Shown: piece by piece, positions 52,090-61,800 of the stretch | Numbering within the stretch: position 1 is the first letter of the stretch | How the letters are laid out: each line of letters starts with the position of its first letter | DNA from: JANQFV01 sp964468185 | GTDB taxonomy: Bacteria; Planctomycetota; Phycisphaerae; UBA1845; Fen-1342 | Direction: 5' to 3' | Assembly (NCBI GenBank): GCA_964468185.1 | Contig: CAYXTR010000023.1 | Coordinates: 12,699-76,698 of the forward strand | Length of the DNA stretch: 64,000 nt | Made by a program: the position numbers and the translations under genes | Notes under the pieces: model-generated | Databases searched by the model: none | The model's input: the letters and a program-made list of their open reading frames with translations, nothing else | What the model was told of the DNA's origin: nothing

Positions 52090-53397
52090 TCATTCGTTCC
52101 GCGTTACGCCCACATCCGAAAAGTACAGCTCCCCCTCCCAGATCTCAACAATGTCCAATGTTCGCCGCGCCAGGTCGGGATCGGTGCGCAGAATCACGTC
52201 AATGCGATCGGGCACATCCACATCCACCGCCGTGCACGCACAATCCAGCCAGTCGTGCTGGTCCGGCTTGCGAATCACCACGGTCCCGCGCGGGATCTCG
52301 CGTCCTGCGATGATCGCCAGCACCTGGAACGCACAGTCTACGGGCACCGCGCTTCCTTCGACGCGAATTCTGAGACAACGGCCACTGCTCCCGCACGCCG
52401 ATGCCCCGGGCACGTGCACGGCCGCACGCACCGAGGCGTCCAATTCCGACCCGTTGACGAGTGCGACGTCATCGCACGCCTCGGCCGGCAGCACTTCGAT
52501 CTCGGTTTCCGCGGTCAATACACAGGACGGCAGATTGAGGTAGCCAAAGCCAAAGTCAATGGTCAGGTCTGCTTTCAGCCTCTGAGTTCCAATCCGGCGC
52601 GGAGAAAACGTGCAATCGATGTAGTGCATCCCATCGGAGCCACCGTACTGCGGCCAACTACGGTCGCACTCATACGCGACGGCTCGCTGACCAACCCGCA
52701 CGTCGCTGATCGTAGCCGCGCGTAGGTGTGACCATGCGTCCGGCCGTGATTCCTTTAACGTGACCCGTAGTGCGGACCGCGACCCCGCGCATATGCCTGG
52801 CCGGGTTTGCGCCGTGATCTCGTAGCGCGCCTCCCCGTAGCGTTGCAGCAGATCCACCGGCAATGCGTTACACGCCGCGAGTCCAGCAAGCACATCGCCC
52901 AGCGCCCAGCCATAATCATACGTCCCGCCGTCAAGCACAGCGTCCGTCACGAAGTCGGCCAGTTGCTCGAGCTCACCGTCCTCCAGTTTGCCCAACTTCG
53001 CGCGTCGGCCGAGCTCGGAAAGGGCGCGCCACGATGTTGCCTGGACATCACTCTCGATCTCCTTCAGCAAGGTGTCCGTGGGCTTGATCTGCTCCAATCT
53101 GAAGTTCTGCACCGCCGGCAGCGAGCCTGAAACCCACAGCATCACCCCGATCCCACTCAGGATGTAGCCACTCCGGATGCGCCCCCGCGGCGCCGCCCGC
53201 CGACCATGGCGGATCATTTCGCGCGTCAGCGTCACGCCACACTCGGGACAGCGCGCACTTCCGAGCCCGGTCAGGTTGTATGCGCACCGCCGGCAGAACG
53301 GTGTGTTCAAGTCCACCCGCTCGCGGTAGGCGCTCACGAGTTGCCATACCCCGAGCAGCAACAGAATCCCGCCGACCAGTCCAACTGCACAGACCAC
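52090..53397 (-). CDS. Membrane protein with N-terminal helix and zinc ribbon, unknown
   Basis: A 435-residue protein with a GTG start (53397): a membrane helix (VGLVGGILLLLGVWQLVSAY), a zinc ribbon FCRRCAYNLTGLGSARCPEC (two CxxC pairs), a second helix (SGYILSGIGVMLWVSGSL) and a large exterior part without known motifs. The ribbon is close to that of the gene at 26984-27697 (YCSNCGYSLTG ... ARCPEC). It lies between the ABC ATPase and the DUF6159-like gene. Confidence 0.75.
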   Translation of the reverse strand: MVCAVGLVGGILLLLGVWQLVSAYRERVDLNTPFCRRCAYNLTGLGSARCPECGVTLTREMIRHGRRAAPRGRIRSGYILSGIGVMLWVSGSLPAVQNFRLEQIKPTDTLLKEIESDVQATSWRALSELGRRAKLGKLEDGELEQLADFVTDAVLDGGTYDYGWALGDVLAGLAACNALPVDLLQRYGEARYEITAQTRPGICAGSRSALRVTLKESRPDAWSHLRAATISDVRVGQRAVAYECDRSWPQYGGSDGMHYIDCTFSPRRIGTQRLKADLTIDFGFGYLNLPSCVLTAETEIEVLPAEACDDVALVNGSELDASVRAAVHVPGASACGSSGRCLRIRVEGSAVPVDCAFQVLAIIAGREIPRGTVVIRKPDQHDWLDCACTAVDVDVPDRIDVILRTDPDLARRTLDIVEIWEGELYFSDVGVTRNE

Positions 53398-53428
53398 AAC
53401 GATCCCCGTTTCTCACTGCGCAGACGCG

Positions 53429-54358
53429 CTACTGCACCATGCCCCGCGTCAGCCGCATGAACGCGGTCTCCAGGTTGACCTCCTCCTGCTTGATCTCGTT
53501 GATCCGCAGGTCGTTCTGGATCATCGCCTGCGCTATGAAACTGAAATCCGTCGTATCACTATTGAGCGTCACGACCACCGCGCCGTCCTCGACTTGCGCC
53601 TCCGACACGGTCGGCAATCCCGACAGCACCTGCCGCGTGCGCTCCTGATCGTCGGGCGAGACGACATGCACGACCGTCCCCATCCGCGCCCGCCGCACCG
53701 CCTCACGCACCGACCCCTGGAAGATCATCTCGCCCTGCTCGAGGATGCCGATACTGGTGCACAGGTCCGCCAGCTCCGGCAGGATGTGCGAGCTGATGAT
53801 GATCGTCTTGCCCATGCGGTGCAGCTCCTTGAGCAGCTCGCGAATCTCGATGCGCGCCCGTGGATCCAGCCCGCTGGCCGGCTCGTCGAGCAGCAGCACT
53901 TTGGGGTCATGCAACAACACGCGCGCGATACTCAGCCGCTGCTTCATGCCGCGCGACAGCCCGTCGACCAGCGCATCGCGCTTGTATGACAGATCCGTCA
54001 GTTCCAGCACGTCCCCCACAATCTGCGCCCGCTTTTTCCCGGTCAGGTCGTACGCGGCCGCGAAGAACTCGAGGTACTCCTGAACCACCATGTCCTCGTA
54101 CGCGCCGAAGAAGTCGGGCACATACCCGATCAGCGGCCGAATTTTGCGCGACTCATAGCCCACTACATGTCCGCACACCCGCGCCTCGCCCCACGTCGGC
54201 TGCAACAACGTCGCCAGGATGCGAATGGTGGTCGTCTTGCCCGCACCATTCGGGCCGATGTAGCCGAAGCACTCCCCTTCCTCGATCTCGAGGTGCAGGT
54301 TGTTGAGCGCCACCAGCTTTCCATAACGCTTGGTCAGATTGATCGTCTGTATGATCAA
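53429..54358 (-). CDS. ABC transporter ATP-binding protein (ABC-2/GldA-like)
   Basis: A 309-residue ATPase with Walker A GPNGAGKTT, signature LSRGMKQRLSIARVLL (LSxGM form), Walker B VLLLDEPASGLDPRAR and the H-loop ISSHILPEL. The C-terminal 80 residues are the extension typical of exporters partnered with ABC-2 permeases. Its ATG overlaps the upstream gene's stop by four bases (ATGA). It powers the permease at 49219-51093. Confidence 0.93.
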   Translation of the reverse strand: MIIQTINLTKRYGKLVALNNLHLEIEEGECFGYIGPNGAGKTTTIRILATLLQPTWGEARVCGHVVGYESRKIRPLIGYVPDFFGAYEDMVVQEYLEFFAAAYDLTGKKRAQIVGDVLELTDLSYKRDALVDGLSRGMKQRLSIARVLLHDPKVLLLDEPASGLDPRARIEIRELLKELHRMGKTIIISSHILPELADLCTSIGILEQGEMIFQGSVREAVRRARMGTVVHVVSPDDQERTRQVLSGLPTVSEAQVEDGAVVVTLNSDTTDFSFIAQAMIQNDLRINEIKQEEVNLETAFMRLTRGMVQ

Positions 54359-56721
54359 GGCTCGCTCCCCCGAGGCGGCATCCCCTCGTAATGCAACGGG
54401 AGCCGCACACGGTACAACGTGATTCCACTATACGGCCGCATCGGCCGTCCGTTAAACACGACTTCCACCGGCCCCGGATCCCCCGCCCAGGCCAGCAAGA
54501 CGGCCTCACCCCGCATCAGCCAGTGCGAGACGTCAAGGTCCGGCAGCCCGCCGGTCGTCAGCTCAGACGCCGGCGATTGGAAGTTTGTGCCCTTCGCCGG
54601 CAGGTGATAGTTCCGCGTCGATGCCAGCAGCGCCGCGCGGATGGCATCGGTCAATCCCGAACTGTGCTCGCCAAAGCTCCGATTCCCCGACCAGCCCTGC
54701 TGCACTTCCCACAGGGTCGTCAGGTCAGGCGGTGCCCCGCGTCGACGCGGATCCAGTTTCTGCCAGTCCGCGGTCCGCTCTGCCAGCTTCTCATAGACCG
54801 ACGTGCCGAGCTTGTTCACCACTGCCCCGCGCTCCAGCGCCGGCAACCGCAATGCGATGACGTTCATTCCCGCCGGCTTCGGCTTCAGATCATCATCGGG
54901 CACGTTCCGATCACGATATGTCCGCTCCGTCCCCGCCACCCGAAACGGTACGCCACTCCAATCATCCAGCCGCGGATCGATATACAACAGATACGCACCC
55001 CGCAGATCCACATTCAGATCACTGCGCAGGAAGCTCCCCGGCGTAACCCGTCCGGTCTTGCGACTCACCGTCAGGTCGGCCCCGAAGACACCTGACAGCT
55101 CTCCGTGCCAGTAACCTTCAAACTGCTTGAGCGTCGCACGCACCAGTGCGTCGCTGACCTCCGCCTGCGTCGGATTCACCTCATACCGCGACGGTGTCAC
55201 ATAGTAGTTTTTCACCCGCGGATTGCGTGCCAACGGGCGGATGAAGTCACTGTCACCGGCCATTGCCATGTTCACCCGCTGCCGCCGCGGACTGCGATAG
55301 CCCATCAGAAACGGCCCGCGTGCTTCCAGCGTCCCCGCGGTCGTGTCCACGAAACTGACCGTCTGCATCCCGCGTGACAACGTGCGCAGCGCTGCGACGG
55401 TGCCCAGACTCAATACACTCGCCACCACCGCAAAGCCCGCAAACACACTCCAACTCGCCTGCGTCATCTTGTGCGCCGACAGCCACCACCAGCTCGCCAC
55501 CGTCGCCAATGCCACATACGCCGCCACAAAGAGAAACGCCGTCAAGCCACGCAATGCCGTCTGCCCGCCGAAGCTGATCGGCTGCACGAGATCGTTGTAG
55601 ATCGGATCGCGGAAGAACTGCATCATCTGCGCTGTATTAAGCTGCTCCTCGCGATACTTGTCGGCATATGTGTTCAGATCGAACAGCGCGCCGAAGATCC
55701 GCTGCTCGTGAAGCGGTATACTTGTCAGATCGCGCAGACTCGCCGCGGTCGTCACCACCCGTCCGGAATCCACCAGCCGCATCGCGATCAGATTGATCTT
55801 CTCACCCCGGGCCAGATCCCCCAGCGTCGCCACCGCTCCGGGGGCGAGATCTGCCGTCGTCACGACAATCGGTGCATCGAATGTGCGCTTCTGCATTGCG
55901 GCCGGCGCCAGCGCCGCGAAGAACGCATCCAACCGCTGGGTCTCCACCTGCCCCCCACCCGTCAGCGGCAGAATCTCCGCCAAGTCACTACCCAGCAGTT
56001 CCCCCCAATTGGCACCCACCCCCAGCACCAGTTGACCGCCGTTGCGCACCCAGTGCTGCAGCGCATCGCGCTGCGCCACGCTCAACTCGTTCGGTCGCGG
56101 GTGGTCCCACACGATGATGTCCACCGGCTCCAGCCCGAGCCAGCGGTCCGGCAGACTCGCCGCCGGCATGTGTGCATAGACCACCGCCCGATAATACTCG
56201 CGCATGCCCTCCGTTGGTTGCCCGGGTACGAAGTTGGGCACCGCCAGACCTTTCAGCTTCACGATCCGCTGATCGCTGATATCCAGCACCAACACATCGT
56301 CATCCAGGATCGTCTGTACGATCGGCAGCGGCAGTTCGATGACCGGCGCCCGATCTTCCCGGCGAACCACGAACAGGTTCTGCGGCAACTCGTTAATCTC
56401 GTTTACCGCCCCGTAGCACCAGAACGTCTTGCGTGCTCCGCCGTCATCAAGCCCGAGGGCCACCGGGCTGCGCACGTACTCCACCCGATCGCCATCCAGG
56501 TCCGTGGTTTCCAGCACGAGCGCCCCGTCAAAGACCTGCCCCGCCTGACCTTGCGCGGCGAGCTGGACCTCGACCGGGAACCACTGCCCCTCGCGAATCA
56601 CGGGCCCACTATCCGTCAGGAACCCCACCGAGCGCACCTGCCCCTTGATCACCTGCGCCGCGGCCTGCCACGGCCCGGCCAGGAGCAGCGCGGTCGCAAG
56701 TATGAACCCGTAGATTCTCAT
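54355..56721 (-). CDS. Large membrane protein of the ABC cluster (GldG-like role possible), unknown
   Basis: A protein of about 788 residues starting MRIYGFILATALLLAGPWQA (signal peptide). An exterior beta-rich part and an ATPase-less GldG-like mid-part (VDIIVWDHPRPNELSVAQRDALQHWVRNGGQLVLG) follow; the last block is the flavodoxin-like fold used by proteins that handle 'DUF4350/GATase-like' domains. Two membrane helices lie near 385-450 (GLTAFLFVAAYVALATVASW). It is the first gene of the ABC cluster and is translationally coupled to the ATPase. Substrate and exact family are not known to me. Confidence 0.75.
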   Translation of the reverse strand: MRIYGFILATALLLAGPWQAAAQVIKGQVRSVGFLTDSGPVIREGQWFPVEVQLAAQGQAGQVFDGALVLETTDLDGDRVEYVRSPVALGLDDGGARKTFWCYGAVNEINELPQNLFVVRREDRAPVIELPLPIVQTILDDDVLVLDISDQRIVKLKGLAVPNFVPGQPTEGMREYYRAVVYAHMPAASLPDRWLGLEPVDIIVWDHPRPNELSVAQRDALQHWVRNGGQLVLGVGANWGELLGSDLAEILPLTGGGQVETQRLDAFFAALAPAAMQKRTFDAPIVVTTADLAPGAVATLGDLARGEKINLIAMRLVDSGRVVTTAASLRDLTSIPLHEQRIFGALFDLNTYADKYREEQLNTAQMMQFFRDPIYNDLVQPISFGGQTALRGLTAFLFVAAYVALATVASWWWLSAHKMTQASWSVFAGFAVVASVLSLGTVAALRTLSRGMQTVSFVDTTAGTLEARGPFLMGYRSPRRQRVNMAMAGDSDFIRPLARNPRVKNYYVTPSRYEVNPTQAEVSDALVRATLKQFEGYWHGELSGVFGADLTVSRKTGRVTPGSFLRSDLNVDLRGAYLLYIDPRLDDWSGVPFRVAGTERTYRDRNVPDDDLKPKPAGMNVIALRLPALERGAVVNKLGTSVYEKLAERTADWQKLDPRRRGAPPDLTTLWEVQQGWSGNRSFGEHSSGLTDAIRAALLASTRNYHLPAKGTNFQSPASELTTGGLPDLDVSHWLMRGEAVLLAWAGDPGPVEVVFNGRPMRPYSGITLYRVRLPLHYEGMPPRGSEP

Positions 56722-56855
56722 CACCCTGTACCTACGCATACGAGCCCCGTCGCGTCGCGTTCATTTTGCTTTTTTCACGATCGGTTCGCCGCCATCGTAC
56801 CTGCCTGAGCGGTGGTGCACATTCTAATCTGAACCGAATCTTCTCACAGCCCAGC

Positions 56856-56884
56856 TTGACTTACCCTCCGGGCGCGGGCATACT
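56856..56884 (+). promoter_or_regulatory. Sigma70-type promoter for the MATE leader
   Basis: TTGACT at 56856-56861 and CATACT at 56879-56884 are 17 bases apart. The predicted start near 56891 gives a leader of about 235 bases before the MATE gene, holding the small frame and terminator listed next. Confidence 0.65.
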
Positions 56885-56950
56885 TTTGTTTCTACGCGGC
56901 GGATTCCGTCGCCTCAGGGCACCACGAATATCGAGGAAGCGAATACGGAT

Positions 56951-57013
56951 ATGATCAAGATCATCCAGGACATTCCGGTAGTCACCACGCCGGGAGGAGA
57001 TCTGTCCCCATAG
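56951..57013 (+). CDS. Candidate 20-codon leader peptide
   Basis: ATG at 56951 opens MIKIIQDIPVVTTPGGDLSP and stops at 57013. GAGGAAG lies upstream at a slightly long distance. The start codon sits in a dyad (ATGATC-AA-GATCAT). It is placed between a good promoter and an intrinsic terminator, both ahead of a drug-efflux gene, the layout of attenuation leaders. It could also be chance. Confidence 0.4.
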   Translation: MIKIIQDIPVVTTPGGDLSP

Positions 57014-57045
57014 CCTGACGCTTCCGCAAGCTCTAGGACGATCCA

Positions 57046-57082
57046 CCCCGGCGGCCCCAACGGGCGCCGGGGTTCTTTTTTG
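57046..57082 (+). terminator. Intrinsic terminator ahead of the MATE gene
   Basis: A perfect 8-bp GC stem (57046-57053 with 57065-57072) with an 11-base loop is followed by TTCTTTTTTG. It ends 44 bases before the MATE start, so it either separates the two units or acts as an attenuator. Confidence 0.82.
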
Positions 57083-57125
57083 CAGCGGCCCGCGGATGCG
57101 CCGGCCGCCAAACCGAGGAATACGC

Positions 57126-58649
57126 GTGTCAGATTCCGCCGACCAGAACCAATCCGCCGCACGCTCCGGCCGCAACATGACTGTCCAGCTCCTCTGGCTG
57201 GCCGCCCCCATCGTGCTCATGATGCTGTCGCGCCTGGCGATGACCTTTATCGACTTCGTCATGGTCTCGCAGCTTGGCACCGAGGCGCAGGCCGCCATCT
57301 CACCGGCCAGTATCTTCGTCTTCGTCGTCGGCTGTCTCGGCCTGGGCGTAGCGCACGCGGTTCAGACCTACGTGTCACAGGTCGACGGCCGCGGCGAGCC
57401 GCACGAGGCCGGCGCCTACGCCTGGCAAAGCTATTACATCGCCATCATCTTCGGGCTGATCACCCTGCCTGCCGCGTGGACGGCCGCCACCTGGTTTGGC
57501 TGGATCGCCGACCTCGGGCAACACAGCCCCGCGGTCCGCGCCATGGAGATCAGCTACATCGAGATCGGCCTGTGGTCAGTGGCACCGTCCATCGTCTGCA
57601 TCGGCCTCAACGGCTTTTTCATGGGTGTCCAACGCCCCTGGATCGCGTTCATCGCCGTCACGGCCTCACTCGCAGCCAACGCCCTCGGCAACTGGCTGCT
57701 GATCTTCGGCAATCTCGGCTTCCCCGAACTTGGCATTCGTGGTGCCGCATATGCCACCGTCGCCGCCTGGATCGTCCGGGCCATCGTGCTCAGCGCCGCC
57801 ATGCTGCTGCCGTACTTCCACCGCCGCTACAACACGTGGTGGTCCGCAGCACCGGACCTGAAACGCCTGGCCGGCCTGATTCGCGTCGGTGCGCCGACCT
57901 CACTTGGCTGGCTGGTTGACCTTGGTTCGTGGTCCGCGTTCATGATCCTGATCATCCCGGCGTTCGGGACCGTCGCCATGGCCGCCACCAACGTCGCCCT
58001 GCAGCTCATGCACGTGTCCTTCATGCCGGCCCTCGGCATCGGCATCGCCCTGTGCTCACAGGTTGGCTTTGCGATCGGCGAAGGCAAGCCCGAGCTGGCC
58101 TTCAAACGGTCGAGCATCGCGTACCGGCTCACCGGTGGCTACATGGGACTCGTCGGACTGCTCTTCCTGTTCGCGCGGGAGCCGCTGATCTATGTGTTCA
58201 ATCAGGACCCGGAGGTTGTCAGTGTCGGTGCCACCATCCTGATCTGGGCCGCGGTGTTTCAAGTGTTCGACGCCATGGCCATTACGTACATCAACGCCCT
58301 GCGCGGCGCCGGCGATACCCGCTGGCCCTCGATTGTGATGGGCGTGGCCTGCCTCGTGCTGTTCATCGGCGGCGGCTGGTTGCTGTCACGCTTCGTCCCG
58401 CAGTGGGGCATCAGCGGCCCCTGGAGCATGTGCGCCATCTACATCATCGTCGTCGGACTGCTGGTCCTGTGGCGGTGGTACGGCGGCGCATGGCGATCGA
58501 TCCGGCTGTTCGATGAGAAACACCCGGCTCCGACTGCCGCCGAAGTGCCGGACGAGGCGCCGATGAGCGCGGTCTCCGAGAGTATGGCGGCTCCCGAGGA
58601 GCCCGAGCTCGAACAGGACGCCGCCCCCGCCCCGACGCCGCTGCGTTGA
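57126..58649 (+). CDS. MATE family efflux transporter
   Basis: A 507-residue protein with twelve membrane helices in two halves, like NorM-type multidrug exporters that use sodium or protons. Visible family segments are LWLAAPIVLMMLSRLAMTFIDFVMV, LNGFFMGVQRPWIAF, and GIGIALCSQVGFAIGEGKPE with INALRGAGDTRWPSIV in the second half (the leading 20 residues of the first are diagnostic). The C-terminus is an acidic Pro/Glu tail. A GTG at 57126 with GAGGA seven bases upstream is preferred; an ATG at 57096 is possible. A promoter, small frame and terminator precede it. Confidence 0.9.
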   Translation: MSDSADQNQSAARSGRNMTVQLLWLAAPIVLMMLSRLAMTFIDFVMVSQLGTEAQAAISPASIFVFVVGCLGLGVAHAVQTYVSQVDGRGEPHEAGAYAWQSYYIAIIFGLITLPAAWTAATWFGWIADLGQHSPAVRAMEISYIEIGLWSVAPSIVCIGLNGFFMGVQRPWIAFIAVTASLAANALGNWLLIFGNLGFPELGIRGAAYATVAAWIVRAIVLSAAMLLPYFHRRYNTWWSAAPDLKRLAGLIRVGAPTSLGWLVDLGSWSAFMILIIPAFGTVAMAATNVALQLMHVSFMPALGIGIALCSQVGFAIGEGKPELAFKRSSIAYRLTGGYMGLVGLLFLFAREPLIYVFNQDPEVVSVGATILIWAAVFQVFDAMAITYINALRGAGDTRWPSIVMGVACLVLFIGGGWLLSRFVPQWGISGPWSMCAIYIIVVGLLVLWRWYGGAWRSIRLFDEKHPAPTAAEVPDEAPMSAVSESMAAPEEPELEQDAAPAPTPLR

Positions 58650-58806
58650 CCGACGGGCGCTCGCCCGTACACAACGGCCCATAACGTCGCTGGGGTTCGC
58701 ATCATGGCGTTCCCGGCGACGCCCGGGCCGGTGGTCATGCCGGGGCACAAACTGTATTCTTTGAGGTTTCAGGCCGATGAACCGCGATTTGTGGATGGAG
58801 TAGCCG

Positions 58807-61800
58807 ATGTTCGAGCCCTTGCCGCAATCCTTCAGCTTCCCCGAATCCGAAGAGCGGATCCTCGCCTTCTGGGAAGAGCACGACATTTTCGCCAAATCGC
58901 TCGAACAGCGTCGCGGGGCCGAGCACTTCGTCTTCTACGAAGGCCCCCCCACCGCCAACGGCCTGCCCCACCCCGGCCACTGCCTCACCCGCGCCATGAA
59001 GGACCTCTTCCCGCGCTACCAGACGATGTGCGGCATGCTCGTCGAGCGCAAGGCCGGCTGGGACACCCACGGCCTGCCCGTCGAGGTCGAGGTCTGCAAA
59101 GAGCTCGGCATCCACACCAAAGAGGAAATCGAGCAGTACGGCGTCGAGAAGTTCGTCCGCCTCTGCATCGACAGCGTCTTCCGCTACGTCAAGCAGTGGG
59201 AGCAGATGACCCGCCGGCTCGGCTTCTGGGTCAACCTCGACGAAGCCTACGTCACGTTCCATCAAAGCTACGTCGAAAGCGTCTGGTGGGGTCTGAAGAC
59301 GCTCTTCGAGCGCGGCCTGCTGTACCAGGGCCACAAGGTCGTCTGGTGGTGGGCCCAGGGCGGCACGGCGCTGTCAGCCGGCGAGGTCGGCGAAGGCTAC
59401 CGCACGGTGCAGGACCCGTCGGTGTATGTGAAGTTCCCGCTGCGGCCCGAGGGATTGAGGGATTGCGGGATTGAGGGGTTGAGAGACGATACGCCGGCGT
59501 CGCTCCTCGTCTGGACCACGACGCCCTGGACCCTCGTCAGCAATCACTTTGCCGCCGTCGGCCCGGACATCGACTACGCCATCGTGCACGACACGACCCT
59601 CGGCGAACATCTCATCATCGCCGCCGCCCTCGTCGAAGCGACGATGGCCAAAATGAAGCACGACTATGAGACCGTCGGCATCTGCAAAGGCACCGACCTC
59701 GTCGGCCTCCGCTACGTCCCGCCGTTCGATGTCTACTACAAGAACCTCGGCGACCGGACGGCCGAACTGAAGGATGGCGGCGCCGACTCCATCGGCTGGC
59801 GCATCACGCTCGCCGACTTCGTCACGCTGGAGAGCGGCACCGGCCTCGTTCACGAAGCCCCCGCTTACGGTGAAGTCGACTTCGAACTCCTCCAAAACGA
59901 GCGCAAACGATTCGTCGACGAGCTGAACACCCCGCCGCTGATCAACGCCGTGGCCCCCGACGGCACCTACACCGACGAAGCCCCCGAACCCTACCGTGGC
60001 CGCTGGGTCAAGGACTGCGACAAGGACATTATCCGCGAGTTGAAGGAGCGCGGCGTCCTGCTGCACCAGGAGACCGTCGAGCACGAATACCCCTTTTGCC
60101 CGCGTGCCGAGGACGACGCCCTGATCCAGTACGCCCGCAAGAGCTGGTTCGTCCGCACCAGCCAGTTCAAGGACGACTTCCTCAAGAACAACGCCGGCAT
60201 CTACTGGCTGCCCGATCACATCCGCGAAGGCCGCTTCGGCGACTTCCTCCGCAACAATGTCGACTGGGCCCTGAGCCGCGAACGCTTCTGGGGCACGCCG
60301 CTGCCGATCTGGCAATGCGAGCAGACCGGCCAGATGGAGGCGATCGGCTCGCTCGAAGAGCTCAAGGCGAAGCCGGGCGCGACGGACGGCGGCTTGTGGG
60401 AGCAGAAGAAGCAGGCCGACCCCGAGCTGCCCGACCACCTGATGGTCCACAAGCCCTATATCGACGAATGGACATACGACAGTCCCTTCGCCAAGAGTGC
60501 CAGAATGCGCCGCGTCCCCGAAGTCATCGACTGCTGGTGGGACGCCGGCAGCATGCCCTTCGCGCAGTGGGGCTTCCCCCACACCGAAGGCAGCGTCGAG
60601 ACGTTCGCCGACCGCTTTCCCGCCAACTTCATCAGCGAAGCGCTCGACCAGACCCGCGGTTGGTTCTACGGCCTGCTGGCGATCAGTACCCTGCTTTTCG
60701 CGGGTGGGGCAGGCTCTTCTCAGGGTGGGGAAGCGTCGCCAGGAAGCAATGCCGAACTTCCACGCCGGGACTACCCCCACCCGTACAAAGCCTGCATCGT
60801 CCTCGGTCTCATGATGGGCGAAGACGGCCTGAAGATGTCCAAGCGCAAGAAGAACTACCGCGAGCCGACCTACATCTTCGACCACTACGGCGCCGACGCG
60901 ATGCGCTGGTTCTTCTTCAGCGGCCAGACCCCCTGGACCTCCGTCCGCTTCGAGGAACAGAACATCCGCGACGCCCATCGCGAGTTCCTCGTCCGCCTCT
61001 ACAACGTCTTCAGCTTCTTCAACATCTACGCCAACATCGACGGCTTCGTCGCGCATCCGCAGCACGGCTCCCCGTGGCGCCCCACGCGGGAGCGCAACGA
61101 GCTCGACCGCTGGATCATCAGCGAACTCTTCCGCACCACGAAGTACGTCCGCGAGAAGCTCGACGCGTTTGAAAACTTCCCCGCCGCCGGCCGGCTGAAC
61201 GAGTTCGTCGACGCCCTCAGCAATTGGTACGTCCGGCGCAGCCGCGACCGCTTCTGGAAGAGCGAGAAGGATCAGGACAAGTGGGACGCCTACCACACGC
61301 TTTACGGCGTCCTGCTGAATCTCAGCCAGCTCATCGCCCCCTTCACACCCTTCTTCGCGGAAACGATGTACCAGAATTTGAAGGGCACCGAGAACCAGCA
61401 GCCGGCCAAGGGCTCCGCCGACGCGAGCTCAGCCGCCACCGTCGATGTCCCGGCCTCCGCGCTGCCGCTCTCCGTCCACCTGTGCGACTATCCCGCCGTC
61501 GACGAATCGCTCATCGACGAAGACCTCGCCCAGGAAATGGACCTCGTCCGCCAGATCGTCTCACTCGGCCGGGCCGCGCGCACGGCCGCCAAGCTCAAGG
61601 TCCGTCAGCCGCTCGCCCTCGTCGAGATCATCCTGGCACGCCCGGAGCACGCCGACTGGCTCCAGGCCCACGCCGACCTCATCGCCGAAGAACTCAACAT
61701 CAAGCAGGTCGAGTTCACGACCGAGGCCGACCACTACGTCACGTATCAGATCAAGCCGAACTTCAAGTCGATCGGCCCCAAGTTCGGCAAGCTGGGCAAG

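Noticed and set aside
59374..61296. Open frame of 640 codons opposite ileS
   Set aside because: Antisense shadow of a certain gene, with Val/Ala/Glu bias and no family likeness.
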